This document shows positions 11,275 through 24,440 of a stretch of DNA of 64,000 bases, in pieces (positions within the stretch are counted from its first letter, which is position 1; the number at the start of each line of letters is the position of its first letter). A program made the translations under genes and the position numbers. The stretch is taken from positions 16,882,501 to 16,946,500 of the forward strand of contig JAMPIT010000258.1 in the NCBI GenBank assembly GCA_026261815.1, in the 5' to 3' direction. The stretch comes from Monarcha castaneiventris obscurior. Lineage: Eukaryota > Chordata > Aves > Passeriformes > Monarchidae. The notes under the pieces were generated by a model, which was given only the letters and a program-made list of their open reading frames with translations, was not told the origin of the DNA and did not search any database.

Positions 11275-14200
11275 CATCTCTGCAGTACAGAAATACCACA
11301 GGATCCAGGATCAGCTCCGACTTCCCATTATAAAAATAAATAGAAATAAAAGCTTATTTTTAAAACATCTTGATAAACTAAAATACTGGTACAGAAACTG
11401 TAGAAATATAGATATAGAAACAGTCAACTACTTTAGTGATAGACACTGAAGCAGAATATCAGTGTAACCCCCCACGTCACCCACTGCTCACCTTCACTAA
11501 TCCCTACAGTGGCAGTACAGAGGAGCAGGGGCACCGCATTTCTAATTTACACCAAAGCAAATTATCCTCTAGCACTGCCAGGGTGCAGAAAACAGTCACA
11601 AAATCTATGCCCATGCATCTACAACAGTTGAAAGTCTCACAGAAGGCATCACGATGCTGCCTCTTTTCTTTCCTCACTTTCTCTTCAGGGATCTCTCCTT
11701 GATCCCCAGTCCCACTGCCAGTGCCTGGACAGACCCAGGGTTTTGGGGAAAAAGCAAGAGGTGCTACTTGAGCAGTCAGGGAAGGAGTGGGGTCAGGAAA
11801 GCAAAGGTTAACTGGTGCTGGTCATTATCTGCTGCTACTTGACCAGTGGAAAGAAGAGCATCTGTTGGGGCATCTTTCAGTGAATCCTGCACTAGAGCTT
11901 CCCTTCAGCATCTGAAAATTTAAGAGGCTTTGACTTACAGTAACTCAGAGGTTAATTCTTCCCCAGCCCAACTCAGAGGAAATTCAGATGCACCTCAGAG
12001 GAAGGGCTAGCTGCCTAGCAAATGTTAAAACTTGGCAAAACCAAGGCTGAAGAGGAACTTCTGAAGTGGTGTTGCTGGTAACTATTTATTTTGAAATTTG
12101 CTTATTTCCTCAAAACACTGAATTACTCAATGCCACAAACAATTCTGCACTACAGCCTATAAATAATTACTAAGATACTAGAGACACTGAGCTACAGGAA
12201 AAAAAAAATCCCTTCCCAAGATCCTCCAATAGAATAAAATTAAAGCAAAATTTCTACTGAAATAAACTTCATCTCATTACACTGTGCATTTCTCTGAAGC
12301 ACAATATATAGACTGAGTGACTGGTTGCTGAAACAGAAGCTTTTATTTGGATACAATGCTATGAAGAACTTTCTTGTCAATCAAATCCAACAGTATTTTA
12401 TTTTCACTTCATTTCAAAAAGAAGACACACTGAATGCCTTCAGAAAACAAGAGGAATACCACAGGCCAAACCCATACAAGTGGTACTCAACCTTCCCACT
12501 TACTCTCCAACAACAACATGACACCTAAGAGCTCTCCTAGAAGCCTGGAAGAAGTTTCCTATTTCCATATGCTTAGCATTAATTCTGAAAATGGTATCAA
12601 ATTTTGCTAGAAGCCTTCAGAGGCAGGGATGCAAACCACAGGTGGGAACAGTAAGATACCAACATAAGCAGAAAGGTTCCAGTTGGCTCTTGTCACTGTT
12701 GGACAGCAAAACACAGGTGTATCAAAAGAAAAAAAAGAAAAAGAAAAAAAACCCCTCAACAACCCCAACCACAAAGATCCCAACACGTATCTTTTAAATA
12801 CAATCTTGGAAAAAAATTGCTTCCAACTCTAGCATTTGACACCATCTTTTATGAAAGAAAGGAATGAAAACTACTAGAGGTTTCAAAATTCTAAGTTTAA
12901 TATAGGCATTAATATTTCACTCAGTCTATATCCTTTATTCACTATTGCTATGAAAGGATAAATTACTGCTGTTTCACTTTGAATAAAATCACATTATAAT
13001 GAAGGTAACTCATACATCTCACTTAAGACTGATTATTTTCTCAAAGGCTTTAAACTGCTTAAAATACCACAAGTAATGCAAGTATTCAAAAAATAAATGC
13101 TGGCAGAAACAGGGCCAATCTTAACACAGTAAAAATGACTGCCATACACAGCAGGCTTTAAGAGTTACCCACTCTAAGAATCTTAGGTATAAAGATTAGA
13201 AAAGCAGTGATTTTGAGTAATACCCTGTGTGGTGCAAACAGGAAGAGAAAACACACATTCAGTTTTTATCTCTTCACAAAGTAAGATAACTGGGAAGACT
13301 TGAGGCAAAAAACAAAATTCAAGGTCAATCTGGCTTATAAATGATGCGGCTTACACTGTATAGTAAGAGAGCTGAAGGGGAGGTGGTGTAGGGACAGAAA
13401 TCAAGAATCTTGCTAACATCCATTCCCCAACATATCACTGGGCATTAAAAAAAAATAACTAAAAGATCTGTAGAAGCCAATTATGTGAAGAATATCGAAC
13501 AGTATGGTCAAAAAAACCATGCAAGACAGCAGGTTAAGTCAGTCAAAACAATGTGCCTAACAATACTGTTTCTCAGGGCAGCTCAGAGTTTCATTACAAT
13601 GTATCAGAGAATTAGTACCCCAAAACTATTTCTAGCCAGTTATCTGAAAACATTGACTCATAAAGCAGGCAAAGTGCACAGTTGCCAAAAGCAAATGTTT
13701 GAAGATCAAAAGGCTCACAGTGAAGTTTGCATCAAAAACACATGAAGAATTTGTTTAGGGAAAAATAGTCATGGCAGTCACCTAGAGCCAAGCTAAATTA
13801 AGAAAAACACAATTCTGATCTAACAGCTAACTAGTCATGCCTACATCCTTTTTGCCAGGCTTTTCCTGGTTTCCTAAATATCTAAAGCCAGCTCTCTTGA
13901 ATTGTCAGCATCAGTGAAGACTCCTGAGCCTAGACATGAAGGTATTTAGCTATGTGTTCATCATCCATTTCCCTAAATAGGATACAATAACAGGATTTTT
14001 CATATTTCATCATTTCACCAACGTTAATTTCAAATTTTATAACAGTGGCAGAAGATTTCACAGAGTTAATCTCTGAAAAGTGATTTAAGACCTTCCAGAA
14101 ACCAGGTCACTGAAATTTGAAAATGAGAAAACCTTGGGCTGTATCCCAAGAAACCTGATCTGAACAAATGCATACCTCATTAATAAAGATGATTCTATAT

Positions 14201-15536
14201 TTTTATATCTATGACTCTAGTAAACTGCCTCCAGAACCCAATATGTATCAGAACACTAATTGTGAAATAAGTCATATGCACAGGTTTTAGCGTTTCTTTC
14301 CTTTGTGTGGGTTTACTCTAATCTGAGAACAAATCAGAATTTTGATGAGAAGGGGAATAACATACTCTGATTTGGAATCACAATGTCCGGGAAGTGAATT
14401 ATGAAATACCAGGATTTTTGAAAGTGAGTACATATTGTCATTAGTAATTTTAGGGTTTTGGTTTTGCTTGTTTCTTTTTAGTATGTGTTTTCTTTGGGTT
14501 CCCTTTGAATACTAACATGCAAATAGAACTTAGTCTAAATTGTAATAGAAAACCACTGGCAATAAAACAAGTTATTTTGATGGTAGTTTATTAGTAATGT
14601 TGATTCTCTTCAGGAAAGTATGGAAATAGCAGTTACATTTGTTGAGCTGATTCTAGTGATGTAGAAAACATGGAATACCAATATTAACATGTAAAGATCC
14701 AGTTACTTGAATTATTTTACCAAATTTAAGTTGCAAATCTATAGTTAGGTGTAATTATTTTTCCTCCTGTGAAAAGCAATGCACTGGCAATCCTGTGGAC
14801 ACTCTGAGTACTCCAATACTTGCCCTTCCAACTCTTTACCCTCCTCTTAGTAAAGACTGGAAATGCCTGCTACGTGTCACAAGCTTTCCAATTCCATGCA
14901 CACCATTCCATCCAACAGGGAATATCCAACTTGGCTATCACTAAACCACCGACCACTGCTGCCTCCCACCTTTCTGCTGACAACCCTGCAATAAGAAATC
15001 TGTCACATGCTAGGACAATATGTACACACAGCACACAAGTGAATCCTACTGACTCCCAGGAGATCTGCACCTCTCTGACAGCACAAAGGAAAGAACTACA
15101 GGTTTTACTCTAGCCCTGTCAGAGCAACTGGGGCTCCCCCAGTTACAAATCACAGCGACAGCAGGGAGAATACATTTAGTATGAATGACAGCAGGTAGTT
15201 TCACTGGGCATCGCCACCTCCAGCAAACTCAGGAAAATCTGTATGAGCATTTGGTGTAACCTCCCCTCTTTGGAGATGTGATTTTGCTTAACACAGCATT
15301 CTGGAAAGACTCAAGAGAACAAATCTCATTAATCTTTGTTTTTTTGGACAGTGTCCTCACAAACAAACGTTTGTCCTAAACAAACGTTTCTTACAAACCT
15401 GGTTGTTATTACTTTAACGGTGATACATCTGCAGGAGGCAGCAGCGTCTGCCTTTTGCCGTCAAGAACGACGCTTTGCACTTCAGTTACTGCGTCCTTCC
15501 CTTTGCTGCTCTTCATTGCCGAGAAGAGATTGTAGT

Positions 15537-15542
15537 CACGTG
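15537..15542. promoter_or_regulatory. Palindromic E-box CACGTG near intronic GC island
   Basis: A CACGTG core (within GTCACGTGTC) lies about 100 bases outside the GC-rich island at 15,640-15,850. It is the canonical site for USF/MYC-type bHLH proteins. By itself a 6-bp match is weak evidence; it is noted because it sits beside a possible alternative promoter. Confidence 0.3.
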
Positions 15543-15639
15543 TCAGCTGTTTGTAGCAGTGACAAGGACAGCCAGATACACCACAGTTCTCCTCCTATGA
15601 TCTTAGCTAGGTCACAGCGATCAATCTAACTACACACGA

Positions 15640-15850
15640 GTCAGGACTCGCGTCTTTGCCGTCACCCTCACGCCTCTGCCGCTCCCCCCCGTCACTGCTG
15701 GAGCCCTCCCGCTCCCAAAGCTGCTCCAGCCCCGCGCCTTCCCGGCCAACCGCGCACCGCGGCCGGCGGCTGCACAGCGCTGGAGCACAGACTGCTCCGA
15801 GTCACAACACTTCCCAGGTCCAGGCGAGCTCTCCCCTCCCCTTCAGCTAA
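15640..15850. promoter_or_regulatory. Small intronic CpG-rich island in EVI5
   Basis: About 200 bases of GC-rich, CpG-containing sequence (with GCGCACCGCGGCCGGCGG near its centre) stand out from AT-rich surroundings. It lies 8 kb inside EVI5, downstream of the main CpG island. An alternative promoter for a shorter EVI5 transcript or an antisense RNA is possible. No coding sequence was recognised in it. Confidence 0.45.
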
Positions 15851-15900
15851 CCAGCCCAGGCTGCAAGTCCCCAGGTAACAGGATTCTCTGCTCAACTCAC

Positions 15901-15966
15901 CTCAGCCAGTTTTTCAACTCTGCAAAGACAATTAGTTTCCTTGTTATTCCCAGCATTTTTCAGATG
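15901..15966 (-). other. Candidate extra EVI5 exon with strong donor
   Basis: Minus-strand AACTGGCTGAG is followed by gtgagttgag, a near-perfect donor. An acceptor aattttag lies 66 bases upstream. The 66-nt interval is open in two frames: phase 0 (ending RVEKLAE, which would join in frame to VATDKV) and phase 2 from an ATG (starting MLGITRKLIV). I do not recognise either peptide. It could be a real 5' exon, an alternative exon or a decoy site. Confidence 0.25.
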
Positions 15967-18900
15967 CTAAAATTCAAGTTACCTTTAAAGAGTACAAAAG
16001 GTAACTTACATTGGCTGAGATGTATGGCAAACTATCAAGAGCACCATCAGAATGCTCAAGCTATTACTAATTATTATTAATGAGTGATCAAAAATAGAAT
16101 CAATGGAGTTTAAAAATGTGCTTTTTCTCCAGAGGGGGATCACTCAAGAACCTGCCAATTTACCCAAGATTTTGAACACAAATGCCACTTGCAGCCCACT
16201 CCTGGGACACCAACCCCTTCCACTGAAGATGGCTAGGTCTGGAGACAAGCAGGCAGGGGCACATTTTCCTTACCCTGCACAGGAAGACTCATGGAACTAA
16301 GCAGGCATCTCCCAGCTCCAAAGCAGGCACACTCACTCAGGCTCCCAGTCCCATTAACAGCCACGCTGCTCCTGGCTTGCCACAGAACCCAGAGCACAGG
16401 AACACTTAGGCATCTGCCTGCCTAAGGTCATGCAGATACCTCCTAAAGAAATGTCTGAATTTGGAGTTTGAACATATTAATCTTTAAAAAGATGGGGGGG
16501 ACGCAAGACTTAATTACCAAAGACTTTGTACTCTTATGCAGTTTCCACTGGGAAAACAACTACCACCTGGTAAGTCAATTGGCCAAGACCCAGACCTGTC
16601 TGCTACATCCTCCAAGATACTGCAAAGCTAATGTATGTTTATATTGATACTAAACACAGATGCATGATACACAGCATATATACGCCAACTAAAATATATA
16701 AAATCCAGTATCGCAACTTTATGTTTAGCATTTTTATTTAGCTGATGATTACAGGGCTTTATTGCCAAGAGGAACTGCAATACTGTGTTTAGTTTTCCAA
16801 GTTACTCAAAGGAATACCACAATGAGGCTGAATATAACATTTGAAGTAAGGCAGCTAAAGGTAGACTACAACATTCCACATTACATACAAGCATATAAAC
16901 CTCTTTCCCAGAGAATTCTCAGGCAATGTGCAGCACCTTACAGAAGGCCTAAACATGTTAGCACCCCATGTATTTGCATTTGCCAGACAATATCTCTTTT
17001 TTTCTAAAAAAGTTTATTTAGATTTCTTTTAAAAGGTATTTCACTGTACACGTTGAATTAGCTTACTACTTTTTTCCTGCATTTCCCTGGGGAACATTTG
17101 TATCAAAGGATTGCAGATATCTTTATTACCCAAAAGATTACAGATACCTTGAAATACTGCCTCAACTATTCTTATCATATGACAAAGTAAAAATAACTGC
17201 AAGCCTTACACAAACATTGCTGTATGTATAATTTGCTTTCAATGATTTCTTCTCTTCATGAAGAGAGAAAGAAATGGGCACTTCCAGAATACAGGAAATA
17301 ATCTCCATACTACTCTACATATAAAAAGAAGTCTGACATAATTGGGTCTGAAATTGTATATGTGGTTTTCAAGCCAGTTTTATAGCATTCCATAGACTCA
17401 GTCTCATTCTTGCTTCAAAGTTAATAGCATTCTAATACCTGTAGAATAAATTAAACCAACTCAGTCAATGACACATGCAGGAGATGTAGCTGGTGAATCA
17501 GCCTGCTATCATGCTCCCTGACAAGATAAAATCCTTATTTAGGGCTCAAACATGGTTTCACTGTAAACTTCATTTGGGCCTTCTACACTACAAATTCATA
17601 TAACTGACTTCTGTCAAAGCATGAGTGAGAAGTCCTGACATGCCCTCATATTCCTGATTTTTCTTGAAATGTCACCCAATAGTAGTCAGGAATATCATGG
17701 CTAGCATTCCCTAGCTTGTATTTCACTTGGTACACACTAGCTCTCCAAGTCTTTCTGAAACAAGAAAATAAAGCAGTCTAACATTTTAGATTGTATAAAA
17801 TTTGGGCTATCAGAAAGATTTGCATAGCATCATTTTTTAAAAGTCATCATCTGACTAACATGTCATGGGGTTTTGATGGTCCCAAAGAAACTTGTAGTGG
17901 CAGTTCACATGTACAACTAACACATGAGGTGTCTCAAAGAGGAACTTCATCAGAAATGTTGTAGCAACCTACTAAAGGTTGAAACCATTGCTCAAAGTCA
18001 TATGAGTAACATTTCCATCACTGACCAAGTTGCACTTAAATTTCATTTCTTTCCAAGAACAGTTCCAGGTTTTTAATTACCTCTGCAGTCCAGTGTGGTT
18101 TACAGTCTGTCAGGCATTGTCCCAGTGTGCTGAGAAAACAAACCACAGTGCTTCTACTGATACTATCTTCTGTCTATCTAAAGATGGTCCTTTATCAGAA
18201 AAAGTTCCACATCTGACACAGGAATGTAACAATCTTCAAGAAACTGAGGCCTTCTTTCAAGGGAAAAGAATTAGATACAGTGCTTTTGTACAAAAGATGG
18301 CTGTGAGCTCCTCAGCACTGCAAGAGAAAATACTGATGGACTACAGTAAAAACCTTTAATGGAGAACTTTGTTCTCTTAGACCTCAGTCTGGAAAATTTC
18401 TTTGTATTTGAGGTTCAGCATGCCAATGACACACACATACTTGAAGGACCAACCCCCTGGCTAACAAAACAGAGGGAACAATCAGATTAACCAGCTAAAA
18501 TAAAATCAACCCTGTCATTATTTTTTAATGCAATAGATTGGAAGATGTAGGGGTTTTGTCTTTTCAGTAAAATGCAACTCAATTATTTAACTGGAGTTCA
18601 AGTATCATCAGGCACTTACAAAAGAGTAAAACACTCTGAAGGACACGTGTTTATAATTATAGCTCCTTTCTACAGATTTTACTTTCCTACTCATTCCCCA
18701 AAGCCTAGCTTCCTTCTGAAAAGGAGACAGGTCCAGCATCAACACTACATTAGGACAAAAATAAACAAAAGTACACAAATGCGGTCAAATTTTCTAAAAG
18801 CTTTAGGCCCATATTTTGGAAGTGAGAAACAACTGAGCCCTATTTTTAAACATTCACTGACCCTTAATCAAAATCAATGTTTTTAACACAACTCTTCATT

Positions 18901-19619
18901 TAAAAAGGATACAAAATTTACAAGCAGTTAAATTGCTGAGTTTAAAGAGATTTAGTATCTGACACATGAAAACATACCATTCCATGCAACTTTGTTTACA
19001 TACTAGCAGCTCAAAAATTTTCTAGGTCTAATTCTCCTTTTTTTGCAGACACCTGATAAACTTACAGCACAATGTGCAGGTGAGAACCAAAATGCTCGTC
19101 TCTCATTTACCAAGCTGTGCACAGTTCCCTTCCCAAAGGGATGTATGAAATGAGACTTAGTGGAGAAACTAAAGGACATAAGCATGTCCCTTATGCAATG
19201 TGGTAACACTTAGAAGTTTACTTCCTAGAATTAAAAAAAACACATGACAGAGATTGGTGAGACCCTCACCTTCAGGATATTCCTCTCCTTTAATGACCAG
19301 CTAAAAGGCCCACTTTCCATCAGTTACACTCAAGAGTGAAACAGTTTCTAAGTGACTGACTGGTAACCAGCTTTTCCTGTGAACTTCAACTCATTGCAAC
19401 CTGCAGCTACTGACACACAAGAGATGGAAGGTAAAACCTTCAACAGTGAGAAGCATGAATAATTAGTAATTTCTACATTGGACAGGTGTCCAAGCTATCC
19501 AGTAGACAGAGCAGATATAAACATAGCTGCAAACATCAGCAGTCAATTATTTTAACACAATCCATGCCAACATCTGTGGTCCTGCAGCAATATTTCATTT
19601 TGCCCACTAATTTACTTAC

Positions 19620-19676
19620 CATAGCCATGACTTGCCTCCACGAGCACTTACACATAACTGGAAGCAGCGTATTGTG
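19620..19676 (-). other. Best candidate EVI5 start-codon exon
   Basis: Minus-strand GTCATGGCTATG is followed by gtaagtaaat, the strongest donor I found in the 5' intron. The phase is 0, so ATG GCT ATG, or the in-frame ATG 27 bases earlier (MCKCSWRQVMAM), would join to VATDKVAG. An acceptor-like ccttccacag lies at the 5' side, giving a 57-nt exon. The peptide does not resemble the human first 17 residues, so this is a splice-signal argument only. Confidence 0.35.
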
Positions 19677-22600
19677 CTGTGGAAGGCTCTCCCTCCATGC
19701 TACTCAAGTCTGCAACAGCTCCTGCAGCCTTCTCTGAGCACAGCACAGAGAAATCTAATTTTCCTTAGATATTTAATAAAGAAAAGGGAAATGGCTCTTC
19801 AGAGAAATGATGTATCTGCTCATCATCAAATGAAGTCAGTTATGTTCTGATTAGTTGGCCACTGACTTCTGCATTTTTATTTGGAAATAAGGACCTGGTT
19901 ACTTCTTTCAAAACAGCCTTCTGGGGGAAGAACACAAAGGAGATCAATGAAACACAGATGATTTTTAGTGTCAGCCTGACACCAAAGAGTTCATGTAAAA
20001 ATCCCAAGCCCATTTTAACACAATATGTCTCTTTATGGAATTTAAACCTGATTTTGTAATTTTGTCTTTAGAAAGACCAATCATAATTCTTTCTCCAAAG
20101 GGCTGAGAAATACCCACTAAGACTTCAGCCAAACCCATAAAGCTCCACCAGTAATGCATTCTAATGGAGGAAAAAAATTACTTTGCTCAACAAATATTGG
20201 GTTTTAGCTCTGCTGTTCCAGATAGCATAGAAGCTGGAATTTCTATTTACTATGCCTGGAAGTAGTTCACTGTTTGAGCTACATTTAATCAAGAAGAATG
20301 CATGAAAAATGAGACATAAAACTAACTTCTGTGTGGACAGTACATGTTCAAAATGTTAGGTTTTGGATAACTATTAATTTTTTACACCCATTTTAAGTGA
20401 CATTTGATAGTTTTAGCCTTATATAACAAAAATAACAGTAAGCACCTCTAACATCTTCTTAGCTACAAGTGCAGGGTCAATTTATGGCACCAACAATCCA
20501 CTACTGAAAGACTGACCCCATCTGACCCAGCCTGATGAAAACATAAAAAAACCCCCCATAGTTAATGCAGTATAAGATACTGATGAGTCAGAATTCTAAG
20601 AACATGTTATGATGTCATCAAACAGGTATTTAATGCTATGCTAAGATTTAGTCATGACAATAGGCCATAAGAAAACTCAGGAGTTTGCGAAGTCCAGTAG
20701 CTGACCGTACAGCAGAACATATTAAAACAGCCTACTACCAAAATACTAGGTTTGGATTTGTTTTTCTTTCTTTCTTTTTTTTTTCCCCCAAAGGATTGAA
20801 CTGTAGAAGCAAAAGCAGTACTGGTCAGACAAGATGAGAAAGTAACATAACCCATCAGAAACAGGAAAAGTTTGTTCAGACAAAAGAACAAAAAGATATT
20901 TGGTGATGGCTTTTGGCTGATTTCCAAGTTGGAAATTAGGACAAAATAATGGTCCAAAGTCATTCCATCATACCACCTTACTTCTTGTCCAGAATAAAGA
21001 CCTATCCTAGGATTGTACTTCAACCCCAAATATACAAGTGCCTGGCTGGGACTGGGAAGGATCACTTCTACAGACAATTAGCAAACAAAGTTCACAGTCA
21101 TGCAGCCTGAAATAACAGGAAGACCACAGCATCATCCCTGTCATCATGACCGAAAGGAGATCCATTGTCTGAACCCTAGAGCAGGCTCAACACTTCCTAG
21201 GCTGTCCCCAAAACACCACTTGATGGCTAAACCAAATCGTTTCCAGAGTTCACAGGAGTTAGGTGACATTAAGAGTAATTACAGAAAAGTGACAACTCAC
21301 TAATATCTCTTTTGCTGCTGCCTCTGAGCAGATGGTTTCTGCGCACACACATACAACAAAAACTCATCACAACCGTGTGTAAAATGAGCAAGGCCAGAGC
21401 AGAGCCCAGGCACTATCCATAACCAGCTACCCATTTGTTGCAATCACCGTGTGCTGGAGAAGGAAAGGATGCACTGCAATGCACAGACACTTGAGCAGAG
21501 ATCGCTACAATGACAGCAAGACAATATTCCCAACTTCAAGGAACTCAAACGCTGGCAACAGATGATGTCAATTGTTACAAATACAGAAGGCACAAGGCTT
21601 GAATTCAGCATGCTCTCTACAAACTTCAGTGACAGATTCAAGAACTTCAGAGAACACATCTAACAACTCAAAATTACATATTCCTATAATATTTACTATT
21701 TGCCTTTTTTAAAACTGTAACTGCTTTAACTGGGTCTAGAAAAAAAATTAATTAAGAGACTATAATCAAGGCAAGTATAGGTTAGTTTAGAAAGCAACAT
21801 TCATAAACTCAGGGTTAGTTTTTATTATTGTTTCTTGGACACACCAGAAAAGACTTTTTCCTTTAAACTGTGCATTTGACACTCAAAATTATATGCAAAA
21901 TACTAAATTCTATTATGTCTGTTTCTTAAGCATTAGAATTTCTTTTTTCTATTAGTTAAGGAAACTTAGGAATAAGAAAGGGTAAACATAATCTTAAGTA
22001 TGCATACCCTCAAGTCAGCTGTCTTCCCCCTTGTAGATTGTGATATTAGAACCCTGAAATAGCAAAGTAAGCACTTTTGTTTTCCAAAATTCACTGACAA
22101 AGGACTTGTCTTCCCATTTTTAAAAGTTCTCTGTTTACTAGCAGTCTTACACAGAGAATAAACTGACAGTAACTGTTTAGGCATGTCACCTTCTCCATCC
22201 CTTCTTCTGCCATAAATCTGGAAGGGCTTTTCTCCAATCTCTTCTTTCAGCTACTCCAGCCACCTCCTGCTTACTTGTTCAACAGCCATTAAAAAAGTCC
22301 ACAGAAGACAAAGATACAAAGAGCAATGCGGAAAAAACCCAAACAAACAAACCAACATAACCAAAACAAAATATGCAAGCCACCAGCTGTAACTCAAGAA
22401 GTCTCTAAGCCTCAACCTGCAGGAGTGTAGGAGGAGATATGGGAAGGAAGTAGGGCTGTTCTGTTGAAGCTTTCTTCTCCAAACATCTGTTCCTCTGTGG
22501 GGCTGGATGGACACTCAGTGACAATCACTACAGCTGCTGTCATCCCACTTGATAAAATTCAGCCAATGCTGACTCATAATACTGAGTGCTTTCCTCCTGA

Positions 22601-23329
22601 TCGTGCCCTTCTGTCACTGGCTGTCTCTATTTCCTCTCCTAATCCTTACTTGAAAAAGAACTCATATCTCTGTATTTCAAAATAAGCCTTAAATCTTTAT
22701 AAGCATAAATAGAGAGCTGTACGGTTGTGATCAAAGCTGACAACTCACACTGGGGAAAGGGAAGAGAAATAAACAGGCACATTTATACAAAACATTTTAA
22801 TGCTCTCTACCAGTAAACCAAACAAGATCCAGCTGCCATCTCCTTTAGGCATGTGAAGCAAAGGGAATTAAAAAAAATAAGGAAAATACTGAATTTTTTG
22901 ACAAATACTTTTGGAGATAAGTTAAACATGTTGAACATTATCTGTTCTTCTCAGTATCAGTGTCTCCTTTCCATACCTTTCACATGTGATCTTTGGAAAA
23001 GAGAGTTCTACTAGGATGATGTGGAATGCTATGTTTTGATATGGGCAGTGTTAATGGCAGCTCACGCTGGAAACTGAAAATGGTATAAGCCATTTGCTAT
23101 GAAATTGCTTTGATTATCAATGCTGACGATTAGCAGGTGTTACATGGAAGCACAGAAACACGGCCGTAACTGAGTAACTAAAATTGGAACACATAACAAG
23201 TAGCCAAAACATTAATATCGACTTTTTACCCTCATTATATAATCACGTTCAGGCTGATGCAGCAGGAGGTGGCAAAAAACGAGTTATCGCATTTGAAAAT
23301 TATCTCGCTCAAGAATGACAGACCCGCGG

Positions 23330-24440
23330 GCTCCCGGCTCGGCGTCACGCCGATAAGCCAAGGAAGAACTCGCCCTCTGCAGAAAGACCCGCCGGAGGCT
23401 CCCCGGGCCGCGGCCCCGCCCGCCGCCGGTGCCTCAGGGCACCTCCACCGCACCCGCCGCCCGCTCGCGTCCCGTCGCCGCCGAGGCGCGGAGGGGCCGG
23501 GACGCGCCGGCCCCGCGGCCCCGGAGCCGGGCAGGGCCGCGCAGCGCGGCCTCCCCTCACTCCGCCCGGCGCGGGCGCTCCCTGCCCGGCAGCGCCGCCC
23601 GCTCCGCCGCCCACCGCGCCAGGAGGGCCCGGGCGGGGGCGGCCGGCGCTGCCCCGACACCGCTCGGCCCGGCCCCGCCGCCGCCCGAGGGGACGGGACG
23701 GCGCGGCCGCGATCGGCGCGCCCCGCCCGGGCCCGCGCCCCCCGCCCCCCGCGGCGGGGCCGGCGCCCGGCGCGCCTCACCTTGGGAGCGCTGCCCGCGG
23801 CGGGAAGCGGCGGCGCGTGCGGGCATCAGCGTCCGCGCCCCGCCGAGCCCCGCGCGCCGCTCCGCCGGCCCCGGCTCCCGGGCCACGTCCCTGCCCGCGC
23901 CGCGCGCAGGCGCACTGGGCGCGCAGCCGCCGCCAGGGGCAGCCCCGGCCCCGCGGGCCCCCCGGGAGGGGCGGGCGGCGGCTCTGCCCCAGCGCGCTTC
24001 CAGCGGGCGGCCGGAGCCCGCGGGTGGCGGCGGGAGCGCAGCGGCGCTGCTCCCGGGTGCTGCCAACCCGCCCCGGTTCTCGGGGGTCCCGGTGCCGGAT
24101 GCTGGAAGGCCCGGCGGAGAGCCGTCCCCGCAGCGTGCGGGCCGCTCGTGTGCTGCCCTCGGCCGCTGTGTCAGCGCTGCCGCCTCCGCACGGCCCCCGG
24201 CCCTGAGCCCAGCCCCCGCCCGGCCCGGGGTCGCCGCGTCCCCGCCGCCCGTGCTCGCTCCTCGCGGTAGCGGCACGAAGCCACCACGCCGCCGCCGCAC
24301 GAGGCGAAGCCCTCGCTCCGTGAAAAGCTGGATTTTGGTGTAATCAGAATGTCTGCCCAGGCATTTCCATACTGCCGTGCCTGCGCTGGAAGCTGCACAC
24401 AGCAACGCGCTCTCCGGGAGCACCGCCGCCTCGGGCTAGC
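23330..24440. promoter_or_regulatory. CpG island, probable EVI5 promoter
   Basis: About 1.1 kb of very GC- and CpG-rich DNA lies upstream of EVI5 and 3 kb from the RPL5 start, divergent to it. It contains GC boxes (GGGGCGGG-type) and a near NRF1 site GCGCAGGCGCA around 23,906-23,916. Long open frames in many phases (for example 23,257-24,270 plus, 23,557-24,423 minus) are the usual stop-poor effect of GC-rich DNA. Confidence 0.75.
23781..24000 (-). other. EVI5: Putative EVI5 non-coding first exon (5' end not defined)
   Basis: Inside the CpG island the minus strand has GCTCCCAAG|gtgaggcgcg, a strong donor with its last exon base at 23,781. In the phase needed to join VATDKV there is a stop codon (TGA) just upstream and no ATG, so it would be untranslated. 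A separate frame with an ATG (starting MPARAAASRR) leaves in the wrong phase for the known coding exon. The transcription start is not visible; the upper limit is nominal. Confidence 0.45.

Larger units (their letters stand above)
11016..23780 (-). other. EVI5 5' intronic region (12.8 kb), start exon not settled
   Basis: The region between the CpG-island donor and the first certain coding exon. The exon equivalent to human residues 1-17 was not recognisable by sequence. It holds candidate exons at 19,620-19,676, 15,901-15,966 and 11,266-11,274, a GC-rich island at 15,640-15,850 and an A-rich run at 12,727-12,755. The 109-codon plus-strand frame at 18,030-18,359 has no recognisable features. 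Otherwise nothing seen. Confidence 0.75.
99..24000 (-). other. EVI5: EVI5 locus, 5' half (gene overview)
   Basis: EVI5 is a TBC-domain GTPase-activating protein for Rab GTPases (Rab11/Rab35 are the reported partners), acting at centrosome, midbody and recycling endosomes. Seven consecutive minus-strand exons match the vertebrate protein from about human residue 18 to 377 with only scattered substitutions, and all phases join. The TBC domain (about 163-348) is complete, with the Arg-finger motif IRRDIARTYP and the Gln-finger motif YCQG. The C-terminal coiled coil is beyond base 1. The start codon exon is not proven; the probable main promoter is the CpG island near 24 kb. Identity is very sure; the 5' end is inferred. 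Confidence 0.97.

Noticed and set aside
18030..18359. 109-codon plus-strand frame inside EVI5
   Set aside because: No recognisable domain, no splice or promoter context; antisense to an intron.
23781..23829. Coding EVI5 exon MPARAAASRR... in the CpG island
   Set aside because: It leaves in phase 1, while the next certain exon needs phase 0, so it cannot be joined directly.
23257..24423. Very long open frames (up to 337 codons) on both strands of the EVI5 CpG island
   Set aside because: Stop-poor GC-rich DNA; Arg/Pro/Ala/Gly-only peptides without domains, in several overlapping phases.
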